From positions 74,581,784 to 74,645,783 of the forward strand of contig CM076849.1 in the NCBI GenBank assembly GCA_039519185.1: DNA of 64,000 nt, in the 5' to 3' direction. The stretch is from Astragalus membranaceus. Its lineage: Eukaryota > Streptophyta > Magnoliopsida > Fabales > Fabaceae. How positions within the stretch are numbered: the first letter of the stretch is position 1; each line of letters begins with the position of its first letter. A program made the translations under genes and the position numbers. Below are positions 1 through 8,709 of this stretch, piece by piece. Below the pieces are notes generated by a model, which did no database searches, was not told the DNA's origin, and was given only the letters and a program-made list of their open reading frames with translations.

Positions 1-872
1 GCAGAGGCTATGATGAATCACTACTAAATACTCAAAAAAGAGAGAGTTGTACCGCTAGTCAAACGAACAAAGGTTCTGATGGACTATTGATAACAACTCG
101 TTTTTATTATCTTTTTGAAAGTGATTTTCGAAAAAGATTGATTTGCACAATGATCAAACTAACAAAGGTTATGATGGACCATCGTTTATTATTCTTATGA
201 GAAAAAGACATTGTCGCCAATAGCTAAACGAACAGAGGCTCTGATGAGCTGTTAGCAACAATGGGTTGGAAAATGATTCTTTTTGTTTGTTTTTATGAAA
301 ACAATTTGTTTATGGGGATGAAAAGAATTTTTATTTGTTGCGCTTGACGAGAACGTGGCTCGCTCCTACGTATCCCGAACGGGAATCAAAGCGACGTAGT
401 TCTGAAAAAGAATGTTTTTTTTTTTTGAAAAGGTTTGAAAGGAGAGGGTGAATCATCTGAGACCATCTTCACCACTTAGAAAATGATGCACTAGGCATAA
501 GTGGGAATCATGTGGTTCATCATCAACAAGGACACTACAGCTAAATTAAATCACATAGGGCAATTTTGGCATGGATCAGAATGATTGAATTTTAACAAAT
601 ATAAAAACAGAAATACCTCTGATGAAGGCAGATATTACAGATCTGAAGAACAAAAATGAAGCAGAGAACTGGAAAATGAGATTTGCGAGAGTTGTCTTCC
701 CAGATCTTGTGAAAATGTTTCTGGAGCAATTCTTCTCAGATCTTGTGAAAAAATGTGTGTAGCAACTCTTCTCTCTGATCTTGTGAGCTGTGTCTGTTTT
801 TCTGACCTCGTGAAGTCTCCTCCTCTGCTCTGATCTCGTCAAAAAGTCCTCCCCCCAAATGATTTTGAAGCT

Positions 873-884
873 GCCTATTTATAG
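873..884 (-). promoter_or_regulatory. TATA box of Ogre LTR
   Basis: CCTATTTATAGG reads as CCTATAAATAGG on the minus strand. It lies between the ATCGAT palindrome array (U3) and a stretch of repeated TCAGATCTTGTGAAA-like sequence (R/U5). The same arrangement is present in the other two Ogre LTRs, which supports it as the LTR core promoter. Confidence 0.65.
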
Positions 885-923
885 GCGTAGAATTTTTTAA
901 AAAACATTTATTGCAAGGATGAA

Positions 924-1405
924 TCGATTGTTTGAGCCTTTGGAAATATGTAGGAATCGATTCTTTACCTTTGAAAATAATAAAGAATCGATTCTTGGTT
1001 CCTTTGAAAACAACAGGAATCGATTTTCAGGACCTTTTGCATAGGTGAAAATCGATTCTTGCTTTAGTTAAAATAGTGGGAATCGATTCTTGAGCCTTTG
1101 GAGATAATAAAGAATCGATTCTTGGCTCCTTTGAAAACAAGAGGAATCGATTTTCAGGACCTTCTTCATAGGTGAAAATCGATTCTTGCTTTAGTTAACA
1201 CAATGAGGAATCGATTCATGGCCTATGGAAGAGCCTGAAAATCGATTTCCAGGCCTATGCAAGAAGAGGGAAATCGATTTTCAGGACATCCTAAATAGGT
1301 AAAAATCGATTCTTCACTTAGTTACAACAATTAGGAATCGATTCAGGGCCTATGGAAGAGCCTGAAAATCGATTTCAAGGCCTATGCAATATACTATAAA
1401 TCGAT
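924..1405. repeat. Cluster of about 16 ATCGAT palindromes in Ogre U3
   Basis: About 16 copies of AATCGATT occur at roughly 30-bp spacing, mostly as GAATCGATTC, GAATCGATTTTC or AAAATCGATTC. They are separated by short related spacers such as CTTTGGA and GGACCTTTTGCATAGGTG. The array lies upstream (minus strand) of the TATA box. A degenerate copy (AATCAATT) ends the array. Confidence 0.85.
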
Positions 1406-1713
1406 TCTTGGCCTTTGGAACAAAATAGAAATCAATTCTCGCTTTCCACAAAATGCTTTTAGGTCTTTGCCCTGCATAAAATATTTTCCAAAGCTTGCCA
1501 TGCATGCATAACATATTTTTCAAAAACCCTAATTTGATGCATGAGGCCTATTGCAAAAATTGTTTTTAGAGACCCTTGTGAGAATTGACCAAAATGCCCT
1601 TTTTGACTCTAACTTCTCAAAATGTGCATTCTAACTCTAAAAATGATGCATAATTTATTTTTGTGTGGAAAATTAGGGTTTTGACCTAAGCCGGACAAAA
1701 TTGGGGTATGACA

Positions 1714-1850
1714 GACATTTAGAATCGGTTGTTTAAATAACCGATTCAAAATGTGACAATTTAGACATTTGGAATCGGTTGACTGAATAACCGATTCTGA
1801 ATAGCTATATTTAGAATCGGTTCTTTAAACAACCGATTCATAATGTCTGT
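1714..1850. repeat. Left subterminal repeats of the CACTA element
   Basis: Three imperfect palindromes of GAATCGGTT and AACCGATTC half-sites are embedded in ACATTTAGAATCGG-like units. The same motif family appears next to the right CACTA terminus at 5770-6020. In CACTA elements such subterminal repeats bind the transposase. Confidence 0.75.
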
Positions 1851-1859
1851 TTCATTACT

Positions 1860-2340
1860 AAACTATTTCACGATCCCTCCTTGTTATTCACGTTCACTCT
1901 CACACGTTTCCCTCATCCCTCTCAAACCCTTTCGGTTTCCTCTGATGCATCTCCCTCTTTTGCATCTCCCTCTTTTGCTTTCAATCTCTGTGCATCTCCC
2001 TCTTTTGCTTTCAATCTCTCTCGCTACCTAGCTCTGTGAATCTCCCTCTTTTGCTTTCAATCTCTCTCGCTACCTAGCTCTGTGCATCTCACTCTCCGTG
2101 TTTCTAGACGGAGGAGAGAAAGGAAAGGGTTCTTCGCTTCGCTGTGCCTCTATTTGTGATTCTCGCTCTGTGCATCTCACTCTTGGTTCTTCTCTGTGCC
2201 TTTCGGTTTCCCTCCATCCCGTTCGCCGTTTCCTCTTCTTCTCCACGAAGCTAGGGTTCCAACTGGAACCAGGTATCCTTGCTGAATCAACCCTGGAATC
2301 ACACCAACACACCTTGAAGAACGACGATCTAAGGTAATTG
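1860..2340 (+). other. Pyrimidine-rich leader-like segment in the CACTA element
   Basis: The stretch is rich in CT with repeated CATCTCCCTCTTTTGC units at 1945-2080, then AAGCTAGGGTTCCAACTGG and a possible splice donor, CTAAG followed by GTAATTG, at about 2335. It resembles a plant 5' UTR with its first intron boundary. It may be a captured leader or promoter, but no source gene is identified. Open frames here on either strand are low-complexity and not supported as coding. Confidence 0.35.
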
Positions 2341-2862
2341 CGAGAAAACCCTTTGATTTCAGTTGCAGATTTACTGTATTTCGAAACCCTAGTTTCGAAT
2401 CTATCTTGTTTCTTCTCTCCTTACTGATTCAATGCTTGCTCTTTATGTTGTTTGTTGATAACCTAACGAAACTGGTGAATGATACACACAAACGGACACA
2501 ACGAAGGTTTCAAGGCCCGATTCCTTCACTGAATCGCACCAGTGGGTATAGATCATTTCTCTGATCTTGTATTTCCTTTTATTTGACTTTGATTCAGAAA
2601 CCCTAGTATATGAATCGTAATCTTCCTTTTCTGTTTCTGTTTCTCTCCGTACAGAAACCCTAATCACTGTCCTGTTTGCCGAGCAGTATCCCTCAAGTCA
2701 ATTCCCTCAAGTCTTCAGGCATGTGTCTCAAATCTCAACTTGAACATGCTATGTGATAATCTTTTCAAAACAATCAGTTTTGGGGTAGGTTTTGTTTCAT
2801 TGCAGGTTATTTTAATACTTCCTCGATGGATGACTAAACTGATGAAACATTTTCTATGTAGG

Positions 2863-3009
2863 AGAAGCTGGTGAATCACCATGATAATAAAATTGGAAGC
2901 TTTTCTAGTAAAGTAGGAGTGCATTTCAGAAATCTTCATATGCTCGTGGATCTTTTACTGAAATTCTGTGATGAGCTCCTGAAAAATTTCTTAGCTATGC
3001 ACAGATCAG
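2863..3009 (+). pseudogene. Unidentified exon-like fragment
   Basis: The segment opens after TTCTATGTAG (acceptor-like) and closes before GTAAGTGG (donor-like). It reads without a stop as a leucine-rich, probably helical peptide containing NHHDNKIGSFSSKVG and LLLKFCDELLKNFL. I do not recognise the source gene. Its exon-like borders and its position among other captured pieces in the CACTA element argue that it is another captured fragment. Confidence 0.35.
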
Positions 3010-3154
3010 TAAGTGGAAGCAACAAAGAGCTAAGATTTTCCTGGTTGATTTTATTGAGACTCTATTTTTGTATAAATGTGTTTGAAATTGATTGTTTTGT
3101 TTATTTGTTTTGTTGATTTTTCCTTATGTGCTTCTTATCACTTTGATTGTGAAG

Positions 3155-3352
3155 TCCATCAAACTTGAATTTGACAAGATTTACTATCCATATCTCCTGA
3201 TTAGCAAGAAGAGATACGCTGGTTTGTTTTGGACAAAACCAGACAATTTTGACAAAATGGACACTAAAGGTAAACATTTATCTTTATATCTCTATGGCTT
3301 TATTGGTCAAAAACCTGGTGAATGACTGCCTTCACAAAATTCTAATTGACAG
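3155..3352 (+). pseudogene. DNA polymerase delta catalytic subunit (POLD1) fragment, internally deleted
   Basis: Positions 3155-3269 read as SIKLEFDKIYYPYLLISKKR followed by YAGLFWTKPDNFDKMDTK and end at a splice donor (AAAG|GTAAAC). This matches the conserved C-terminal half of the B-family polymerase delta catalytic subunit. A second piece at 3300-3352 reads LLVKNLVNDCLHKILIDR and ends at ACAG|GTTC, matching the next part of the same protein. The segment that normally joins them (the VRRDN region) is missing and no acceptor separates them, so an internal deletion has fused exon, intron and exon remnants. It is a non-functional captured piece of a nuclear replication gene. Confidence 0.8.
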
Positions 3353-3428
3353 GTTCATTTTGGAACTATGCAGTGTTCATTTTTCTTTTGCTGCAACAAT
3401 CTACAATACCTTAAACTATGAGGTGCAG

Positions 3429-3487
3429 AATTTAAGCCAGAAAATGAGAAGAAAGAAGCTGCTGATCAGTCAATGAAAGCATATGAG
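3429..3487 (+). pseudogene. 14-3-3 protein exon fragment
   Basis: This short exon-like piece sits between GAGGTGCAG (acceptor) and GTGCAT (donor). It reads FKPENEKKEAADQSMKAYE, matching the segment of plant 14-3-3 proteins that follows the YLAEFK motif, closest to epsilon-group types. The frame enters with a split codon, as expected for a spliced exon. Being only about 20 residues, the identification rests on the motif alone. It follows the POLD1 piece directly inside the CACTA element. Confidence 0.6.
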
Positions 3488-3658
3488 GTGCATTTTTTAT
3501 ACTGTTGGAGATGATTTTTTAGCTTTTGATGTACTGAATATACCAAATGCATTAACAAACCTTGCAAGTATATATATGTTGATCTTTTGATTTCTTTCAT
3601 TCTTCTTCTGCTAAGAGAATTGCATTCTCTTATATTCTTTTTCTTGCTGAAAATGCAG

Positions 3659-3813
3659 CTGCTGTTTTTGGTGAACAAAAGCGCTTAGAGCCAATGCCGG
3701 CGGAACGAAAGGCCTGATGGAGAAAAGAAATCGATTGGCTTCTATCGGTTACCGATTACGTTGTTGAAATGGTTCCTTCACAACAAAAATCCAAGGATGG
3801 TTCAAGCATGGAG
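3659..3813 (+). pseudogene. RopGEF (PRONE domain) exon fragment with a stop codon
   Basis: The segment starts after TGAAAATGCAG (acceptor) and ends at GCATGGAG|GTAAGC (donor). It reads AVFGEQKRLEPMPAERKA, then a TGA stop at 3715-3717, then WRKEIDWLLSVTDYVVEMVP and SQQKSKDGSSME. This matches the PRONE domain of plant Rho-of-plants guanine nucleotide exchange factors, which normally have a sense codon at the stop position. It is a captured exon that can no longer be translated through. Confidence 0.8.
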
Positions 3814-4049
3814 GTAAGCCCTCTCTCAAGTCTTATAAATCTGCAGCATTCAATATTTGGATTAATTTGTTAAGTGTATCACTATAGTATATGTTGCTGA
3901 CTTCACTTCTGATGCCTATGTGGGTCGCTTCAAGACTATAGCTTTTGCTTCCTTTTTCTCACTAGTACATGTTTATTTCTACTCATTTCTGATGCACTAG
4001 TGATTATTATTATTATTATTATTTTATAATTATACTTTTACATTTCAAC

Positions 4050-4157
4050 GGGAAGTAATGAAACACAGAGATGCGGCACAATTGGCAGCAACTGAGGCTA
4101 TGCAAGAGGCTGCTGCTGCTGAGAGTTTGCTACAATTTGTGATGCTTTTCGACGCAA
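4050..4157 (+). pseudogene. DUF936-family protein exon fragment
   Basis: The reading frame gives EVMKHRDAAQLAATEAMQEA followed by AAAESLLQFVMLFDA and then a GTAAGT donor at 4158. The pattern of an H/R-R-D-A motif, an AA.EA.QEA helix and AESLL.....F is typical of the C-terminal block of plant DUF936 proteins. The left border is not sharply defined. No function is known for the parent family beyond a proposed microtubule association in some members. Confidence 0.6.
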
Positions 4158-4412
4158 GTAAGTGATGTCCACCTACTACTACTACTAGTAATTAAAAGAC
4201 TGTTGAGGAAAAAAACAAACAAGTGAAATGAAGTCGGAAAGAAACAGAAAAGATTGAGAGATCAGAGTAATAAATGAGAGATCAGAGTAATATATATATA
4301 TATGTATATACTATCATCATTGTTTTTGTTCAAGTTCTTTGGTTCATTTTGACCTTTTAATGCTCACCTTATAACTATAATGAGAACAAAATGAATACCA
4401 TATTTGATTGAT

Positions 4413-4801
4413 ATGGCAACAGAAGTTGCTGAAGAATATATTGTGAGGTCAGTGAGTGATGAAAGGAATAGTTCTGGGGAGGCAGTGGGTGAACAACAGA
4501 GGGATGTGCATGAGGGAAGTATAAGTGAAATAGATGAAGAGGAGGAGTTGAAATGGGAAGCCTTAGGGAGGCTTCCAACATATGATAGGATGAGGAAAGG
4601 GATTCTAAAGAGTGTTCTGGATGACGGGATAGTTAATTATGAAGAGGTTGACATCACCAAGCTTGGAGTGCAGGAAAAGAAGCATCTCCTTGAGAAAATA
4701 CTAAAGACTGCTAAAGAAGACTATGAGAAATTTCTCCATAAGATGAGGGACAGGATTGATAGGTAGGTGATTAGCTTTTTAAGTACTTTGGTTGTGTGAT
4801 A

Positions 4802-4863
<62 letters not shown>

Positions 4864-5037
4864 GCCTGTTTTGAAATATGTTAAGCTGGTTTTTCATGTG
4901 TGTTTGTTCATTATTCTAGGGTAGGAATTGAGATTCCTAAGATTGAAGTTCGGTTTGAGCATTTATCAGTTGAAGGAGATGCATATATTGGAACCAGAGC
5001 CTTGCCAACACTAGTCAATTTTTGGGGGTTACATTAA
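4413..5037 (+). pseudogene. ABCG/PDR-type transporter N-terminal fragment, two exons
   Basis: Exon 1 (4413-4762) starts at ATG and carries the PDR N-terminal pattern: WEALGRLPTYDRMRKGIL, then EEVDITKLGVQEKKHLLEKI and YEKFLHKMRDRIDR. The intron (4763-4919) has a GTAGGT donor and a TTCTAG acceptor and holds a long TA microsatellite. Exon 2 (4920-5037) continues in frame with VGIEIPKIEVRFEHLSVEGD and AYIGTRALPTLVNF, then ends in a novel stop after WGLH. A full pleiotropic-drug-resistance transporter is about 1400 residues, a plasma-membrane protein with two nucleotide-binding and two membrane domains; only about the first 155 residues are here, with no ATP-binding motif. The frame is intact across the splice, so a short peptide could be made if it is transcribed, but transporter function is excluded. 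Confidence 0.85.
4804..4861. repeat. TA/CA microsatellite
   Basis: About 22 TA units are followed by about six CA units, within the intron of the captured PDR fragment. Confidence 0.95.
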
Positions 5038-5222
5038 TTATGTATAAGGATAAGGGTACGGTATTGTTTTGCCTTGATGCCTTGTAGTAATAGTAGTTGA
5101 AAAAGAAATGTACCCATTAATTAAGATAACAAGAAACAAGAACAAATTATAATTATACTTTGCCTTTCTTTGAATTTCAGTTATTGCTTCAGCTAATTTT
5201 GATATTTTGCATGGCTTTGCAG

Positions 5223-5527
5223 GGAAGTTCCATACTCTTGTTTCTCACCAAGAATCACTTGAGTTAAAGGTTAACAAGACAAAGGCTATGGTCAAATTCC
5301 AGCTTAAGAAACTGCTCTGCATGGGTGTAGCTGTGGGCAATGTTAGCAGTGCTGCTGTGGGCAATGTTAGCAGTGCTGCTGAAGCAAGGTTGGCTGCAGC
5401 AAGGGAGGCTGCAGCAAGGGAGCAATCTCAATCTGCTCAAGAGGAGGCTGATGAGTGGAAGCGGAAGTATGACATTGCTGTAAGAGAAGAATTTTATGGT
5501 ACTTTTAAGTTTAATGAATTGTTGTAA
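5223..5527 (+). pseudogene. Coiled-coil gene fragment, possibly guanylate-binding protein C-terminus
   Basis: The segment opens after GGCTTTGCAG and stays open to a TAA at 5525-5527. The second half reads EARLAAAREAAAREQSQSAQ then EEADEWKRKYDIAVRE, which resembles the C-terminal helical tail of plant guanylate-binding family proteins. The first half (GKFHTLVSHQESLELKVNK and on) is not recognised. A 24-bp unit encoding VGNVSSAA is tandemly duplicated. The last residues come from downstream non-coding sequence. It may be two pieces fused. Confidence 0.4.
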
Positions 5528-5769
5528 TTTTGTTTTGCCTTGATGCCTTGTATAACTTTTAAGTTTAATGAATTGTTGTAATTTTGTGCTTCTAGCACTT
5601 TTAAGTTCAATAGAAGTAAATTTATGAATTATTGAATTATTATGAGTTGTTGCTTTATGGAAATCAATTTTGGGTTGTTTTTGTATCTAGTAATGGGTGT
5701 TGTTGCTGAATCTGTAGAGAACAATAGTAACAATTGGTGGGTGGTTTTTATAATTTTTTTTTAAAAAAA
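5528..5769. other. Non-coding CACTA interior
   Basis: This is AT-rich sequence with no exon-like piece. A block containing CTTTTAAGTTTAATGAATTG is duplicated at about 5503 and 5549, and a TTTTGCCTTGATGCCTTGTA motif occurs here and near 5068, showing small internal duplications. Confidence 0.6.
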
Positions 5770-6039
5770 AGGGACATTTTGAATCGGTTATCTAAAGAAC
5801 CGATTTTAAATGTTGTATTTTGAATCGGTTATTTAACTGATTCAAAATGTCCCTACATTTAGAATCAGCCGTTTTCGAATCGGTTGTTTAAATAACAGAT
5901 TTAAAATGTCATATTTTGAATCGGTTATTTAACCGATTCAAAATGTCCCTACATTTAGAATCGGCACATTTAGAATCGGCAAATAACCGACTCCAAATGT
6001 GCCAAATAACCGATTCAAAAGGCCTTTTTTGTAGTAGTG
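5770..6039. repeat. Right subterminal repeats and terminal inverted repeat of CACTA
   Basis: At least six GAATCGGTT or AACCGATTC half-sites alternate with ACATTTAGAATCGGC and AAATGTCCC spacers and lead into GGCCTTTTTTGTAGTAGTG at the terminus. On the minus strand this opens CACTACTACAAAAAAGGCC. Confidence 0.8.
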
Positions 6040-6042
6040 CTA

Positions 6043-6762
6043 AAGGTTCCTACTGAACTTGCAAAGCAGCAAGTGTGCCAATACTCCATTTCTCTCCACT
6101 TGGAGCTTCAAGTGTTCTTCAATGGTGAAAAGAGTTAGGTGAGGAATGGGATTCAGAAACTAGGGTCACTGGATAGAGCTCGAAAATTTGAAGAGAATGG
6201 GACAGAGATGAGTTACATGCATGGAGAATCCATGGCCCTCCACTTTCCTCTTTCTTCTTCTTCCCTCTCCTCTTCTCCTCTCTTCACGTTTTCCCCTCCT
6301 TCTCTCTATTTCTTTCTTTTCTCGTTTCTGAAAGTGTTTTAGCTTTAGGGAGATGAGTGGGACTTAAAACAGCTGAGAGCTAGTAAGGGTGAGGGAAAGA
6401 CCAAATTGCCCTCACACCTTAAATTCCTACTTATTCCATTTTGAATCCATTAAGTACCCACCAATCCACATGACTTAGGACTTTTAGTAACATTCCCATG
6501 ATCCTACTATGACTCGGACCCAATATTTATATCGTTGGATGATACATCTTCGATGCGAGGTGAAATGACCATTTTACCCTTGTGGTCTAATTCCCCACAC
6601 AATTCACACAATTCGAATAATTTGAGTACATTTCATATGCTTGAGTGATTAAACATCATTTCCACGAAATTGACATATCCATGACCCGATTTATTATCTA
6701 ATCGAATAATAAATCGTTAGTTAATTTCGTAATCCGAAATTAACAAAATTAGGGATGTTACA
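6043..6762 (-). mobile_element. Chromovirus-type LTR fragment
   Basis: The right end is AGGGATGTTACA, so the minus strand begins TGTAACATCCCTAATTTTG, close to the start of the solo LTR at 19059 (TGTAACATCTCC). The interior has the same CT/GA-rich leader followed by a CATGCATGTAACTCAT-like block. The other end is cut by the CACTA terminus at 6039, so the CACTA probably inserted into this LTR. Confidence 0.65.
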
Positions 6763-7665
6763 TCTGCCACCTTTTCTCGGAGTTGACTTGAGCGTCGAAG
6801 TGTGTGCAGTACCACCCACTTGCTGGGTCAATGCGAGGGAACGCATCTCGAAATCTCACTTGGAGCAAGTTCGACAACATACTTTGGTAGCATCTCGGCC
6901 CAACTTCATTTCTCGAGACCGACTTCTAAGACAGTTCAAAAGGTATATTAAATGTATCATTTAATACTACTAATAATAAATTAATTAATGAGTAATATAA
7001 TAATAACATTTAAATAAAGTATTAAAAGGATGATATTAATTAATAAGAGTAATTAATAAAGAAATAAATTCATATTTAATATCAACTTTACATTAATAGC
7101 AAAAATTAAAGACTCCATGAAATTATTAATAAATATAAATGTAGATAAAAAATAGTTAATTTATAGAGTTATATATGTAGATAAAATATTATAAACTAAT
7201 TTTAAAATACAGATTTAATTTAATTAGTTTTAATTTTTCTACTTTTTAAACATCTTTAAATTACAGATTTAAGTGACATAATAGTTTAATAAACATCTTT
7301 ATCAATTATAATGATTTAGATGAAAGTAAAGGAAGCTTAAATAGTTCCTCAAGAATACTCTTCCATTTTTTTATCTATACATTTATTAGTTTCAGCTTTT
7401 AATGAATAATTTAATATTAAATATCCGTTTTTTATTTTATTAATTTTTTTTCATTCTTGAAATCAATGAAGTTTTAACTTTTTTTTATGAAGTAATGAAG
7501 TTTTAACTTTAGCTCTCTAGCTTTTAATGAAATTTTTACTTTTTGACAAAAAATTTATATTATTATTAAAAATGGGAAAACAACTAAAATTAATGAGGCG
7601 CTACTTTTAACTATCAAATGTTTTATAAATTAAAAAGATTTAAGCCTTTTAGTCATTGAGCATCC
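6763..7665. other. Intergenic, AT-rich; no gene seen
   Basis: Positions 6763-6960 are of balanced composition and may be a retroelement remnant, but nothing is recognisable. From 6960 the sequence is strongly AT-rich with many TTAATTAA-like stretches. It forms the upstream region of the S-protein homologue; no clear TATA box stands out above the AT background. Confidence 0.6.
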
Positions 7666-8142
7666 ATGGCATCTCAAAATCTAATTACCTCAAATATCAT
7701 ATCAATTTCACTATTGATAATAATACTTGCATTCGAAGCTCATACCATAAAGATAAATCCTAGAGTTACTGTAGAAATTATCAATGGTTTGGATCCACCT
7801 TCGCCTCTCACACTTCATTGCAAATCCAAAGATGATGATTTAGGATTTCATACACTCCAACCTGGACAATATTACCGGTTTAGATTCAGACCAAGTGTTA
7901 TTGTGTTTAAAACAACATTATTCTTTTGCAGTTTCACATGGCCAAAACAACCATCACTTCATTATTTAGTCATTTTCAAAGAAGGCCGAGATAACGACTG
8001 CATATTATGTTCTTGGAAAATTTATACACATGGTGGGTGTAAGTATAATAAGTATACACAACAGCATGATTGGTGCAATGCTTGGAACAGTGCTCATTCC
8101 ACATATATGGAAGTAGCCACAAGGAATGCATCAAATATATAA
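7666..8142 (+). CDS. S1-type self-incompatibility protein homologue (SPH), secreted
   Basis: This is a 158-residue intronless ORF. Residues 1-27 form a hydrophobic signal peptide (ISISLLIIILAF core). Residues about 34-140 match the plant S1 self-incompatibility family: VEIINGL near 36, LHCKSKDDDLGFHTL at about 50-64, a Y.F.F block, then TTLFFCSFTW at about 83-92. The cysteine-rich tail has C112, C115, C125 and C137, with CSWKIYTHGGC. The family encodes small secreted disulphide-bonded proteins. In poppy the stigmatic S1 protein triggers rejection of self pollen; most plant homologues have unknown roles in cell signalling. Length and domain match the family, and the ATG precedes the signal peptide directly. 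It lies alone between transposons and appears intact. Confidence 0.88.
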   Translation: MASQNLITSNIISISLLIIILAFEAHTIKINPRVTVEIINGLDPPSPLTLHCKSKDDDLGFHTLQPGQYYRFRFRPSVIVFKTTLFFCSFTWPKQPSLHYLVIFKEGRDNDCILCSWKIYTHGGCKYNKYTQQHDWCNAWNSAHSTYMEVATRNASNI

Positions 8143-8704
8143 CTTTCTTTTCTTTGTTGCATTCGAATCAGAAATCCATGAATAACATATATCAACCTTA
8201 TCATTAATAGCAGAAAAATGAACACTATTTTTTTCTATTGTGCTAACTGTGTATTTATATTTTATTAGATTTACCACAAGGAATTTGATATTGCATATTA
8301 TTATGTGTTTGTCTGTATTAATCAAGAGATTATTCTGTACATTAAAAAACAATAATAATCAACATATAAGCGATACACGTGTCACTAAAAAGTCAAAAGA
8401 GAGCGTATATATAAACTAAACATATTATATTTGTCATACCATGGACGTAAAATTTGTATGACTGCCGTATTTTGATTTACCGAATGCTGAGAATTGCTAT
8501 GTACCTTTTTATATTTAAATTCTTAAGTTCTTGAAGGAATAAAACGTAAATATAGATAATAAGAAAATGGAGTTCGGTGGAGTTAACACCACAACAAAAT
8601 CTAAGCTTGGTAAACATATACATATAGATGTAGATATAAATAGACATATACATATAAATAATCTTTTATGTATCTTATTAATTATAAATCTAATACAATA
8701 CATG
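8143..8704. other. Intergenic, AT-rich; no gene seen
   Basis: This AT-rich sequence runs from the S-protein homologue stop to the AGAAT target duplication of the Tat element. It probably contains the 3' UTR. Short ORFs here are not supported by composition or similarity. Confidence 0.6.
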
Positions 8705-8709
8705 AGAAT

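Larger units (their letters stand above)
1..1713 (-). mobile_element. Ogre-type LTR, truncated by the window edge
   Basis: The right end reads GGGGTATGACA, so on the minus strand the LTR opens with TGTCATACCCC. The same LTR recurs at 26390-29922 (minus) and 60022-62407 (plus). Shared blocks include the CCTATTTATAGG TATA region, the array of ATCGAT palindromes and the TACGTAG-containing block near 345-400. No polypurine tract lies to its right, so it is either a 5' LTR whose element extends left of the window or a solo LTR. The sequence to its right is CACTA subterminal repeat, so it inserted into that transposon. Confidence 0.85.
1714..6039. mobile_element. Non-autonomous CACTA transposon carrying host gene fragments
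   Basis: The right terminus at 6039, read inward on the minus strand, is CACTACTACAAAAAAGGCC, a typical plant CACTA terminal inverted repeat. Both ends carry subterminal palindromes of the form GAATCGGTT-N-AACCGATTC (1714-1850 and 5770-6020). The left terminus is not present because the Ogre LTR interrupts the element at 1713. No transposase is recognisable inside. The interior holds exon-like pieces resembling POLD1, 14-3-3, RopGEF, DUF936, ABCG/PDR and possibly a guanylate-binding protein, several bounded by splice-like sites. This is the arrangement of a Pack-type CACTA element. CTA at 6040-6042 could be the 3-bp target duplication, but its partner is out of view. Confidence 0.8.

Noticed and set aside
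576..842. 88-residue minus-strand ORF in the Ogre LTR
   Set aside because: It lies in the repeated AGATCTTGTGAAA part of R/U5 and changes frame in other LTR copies, so it is not a gene.
1843..2337. Overlapping ORFs on both strands in the CT-rich segment
   Set aside because: Low-complexity composition explains the lack of stops. There is no recognisable domain.
2650..2720. Possible RING-finger tail (CPVCRAV) in the CACTA interior
   Set aside because: The match is too short, the frame is not open around it, and an alternative frame is equally open.
4804..4861. AT-rich run as a replication origin or promoter
   Set aside because: It is a plain TA/CA microsatellite within an intron.
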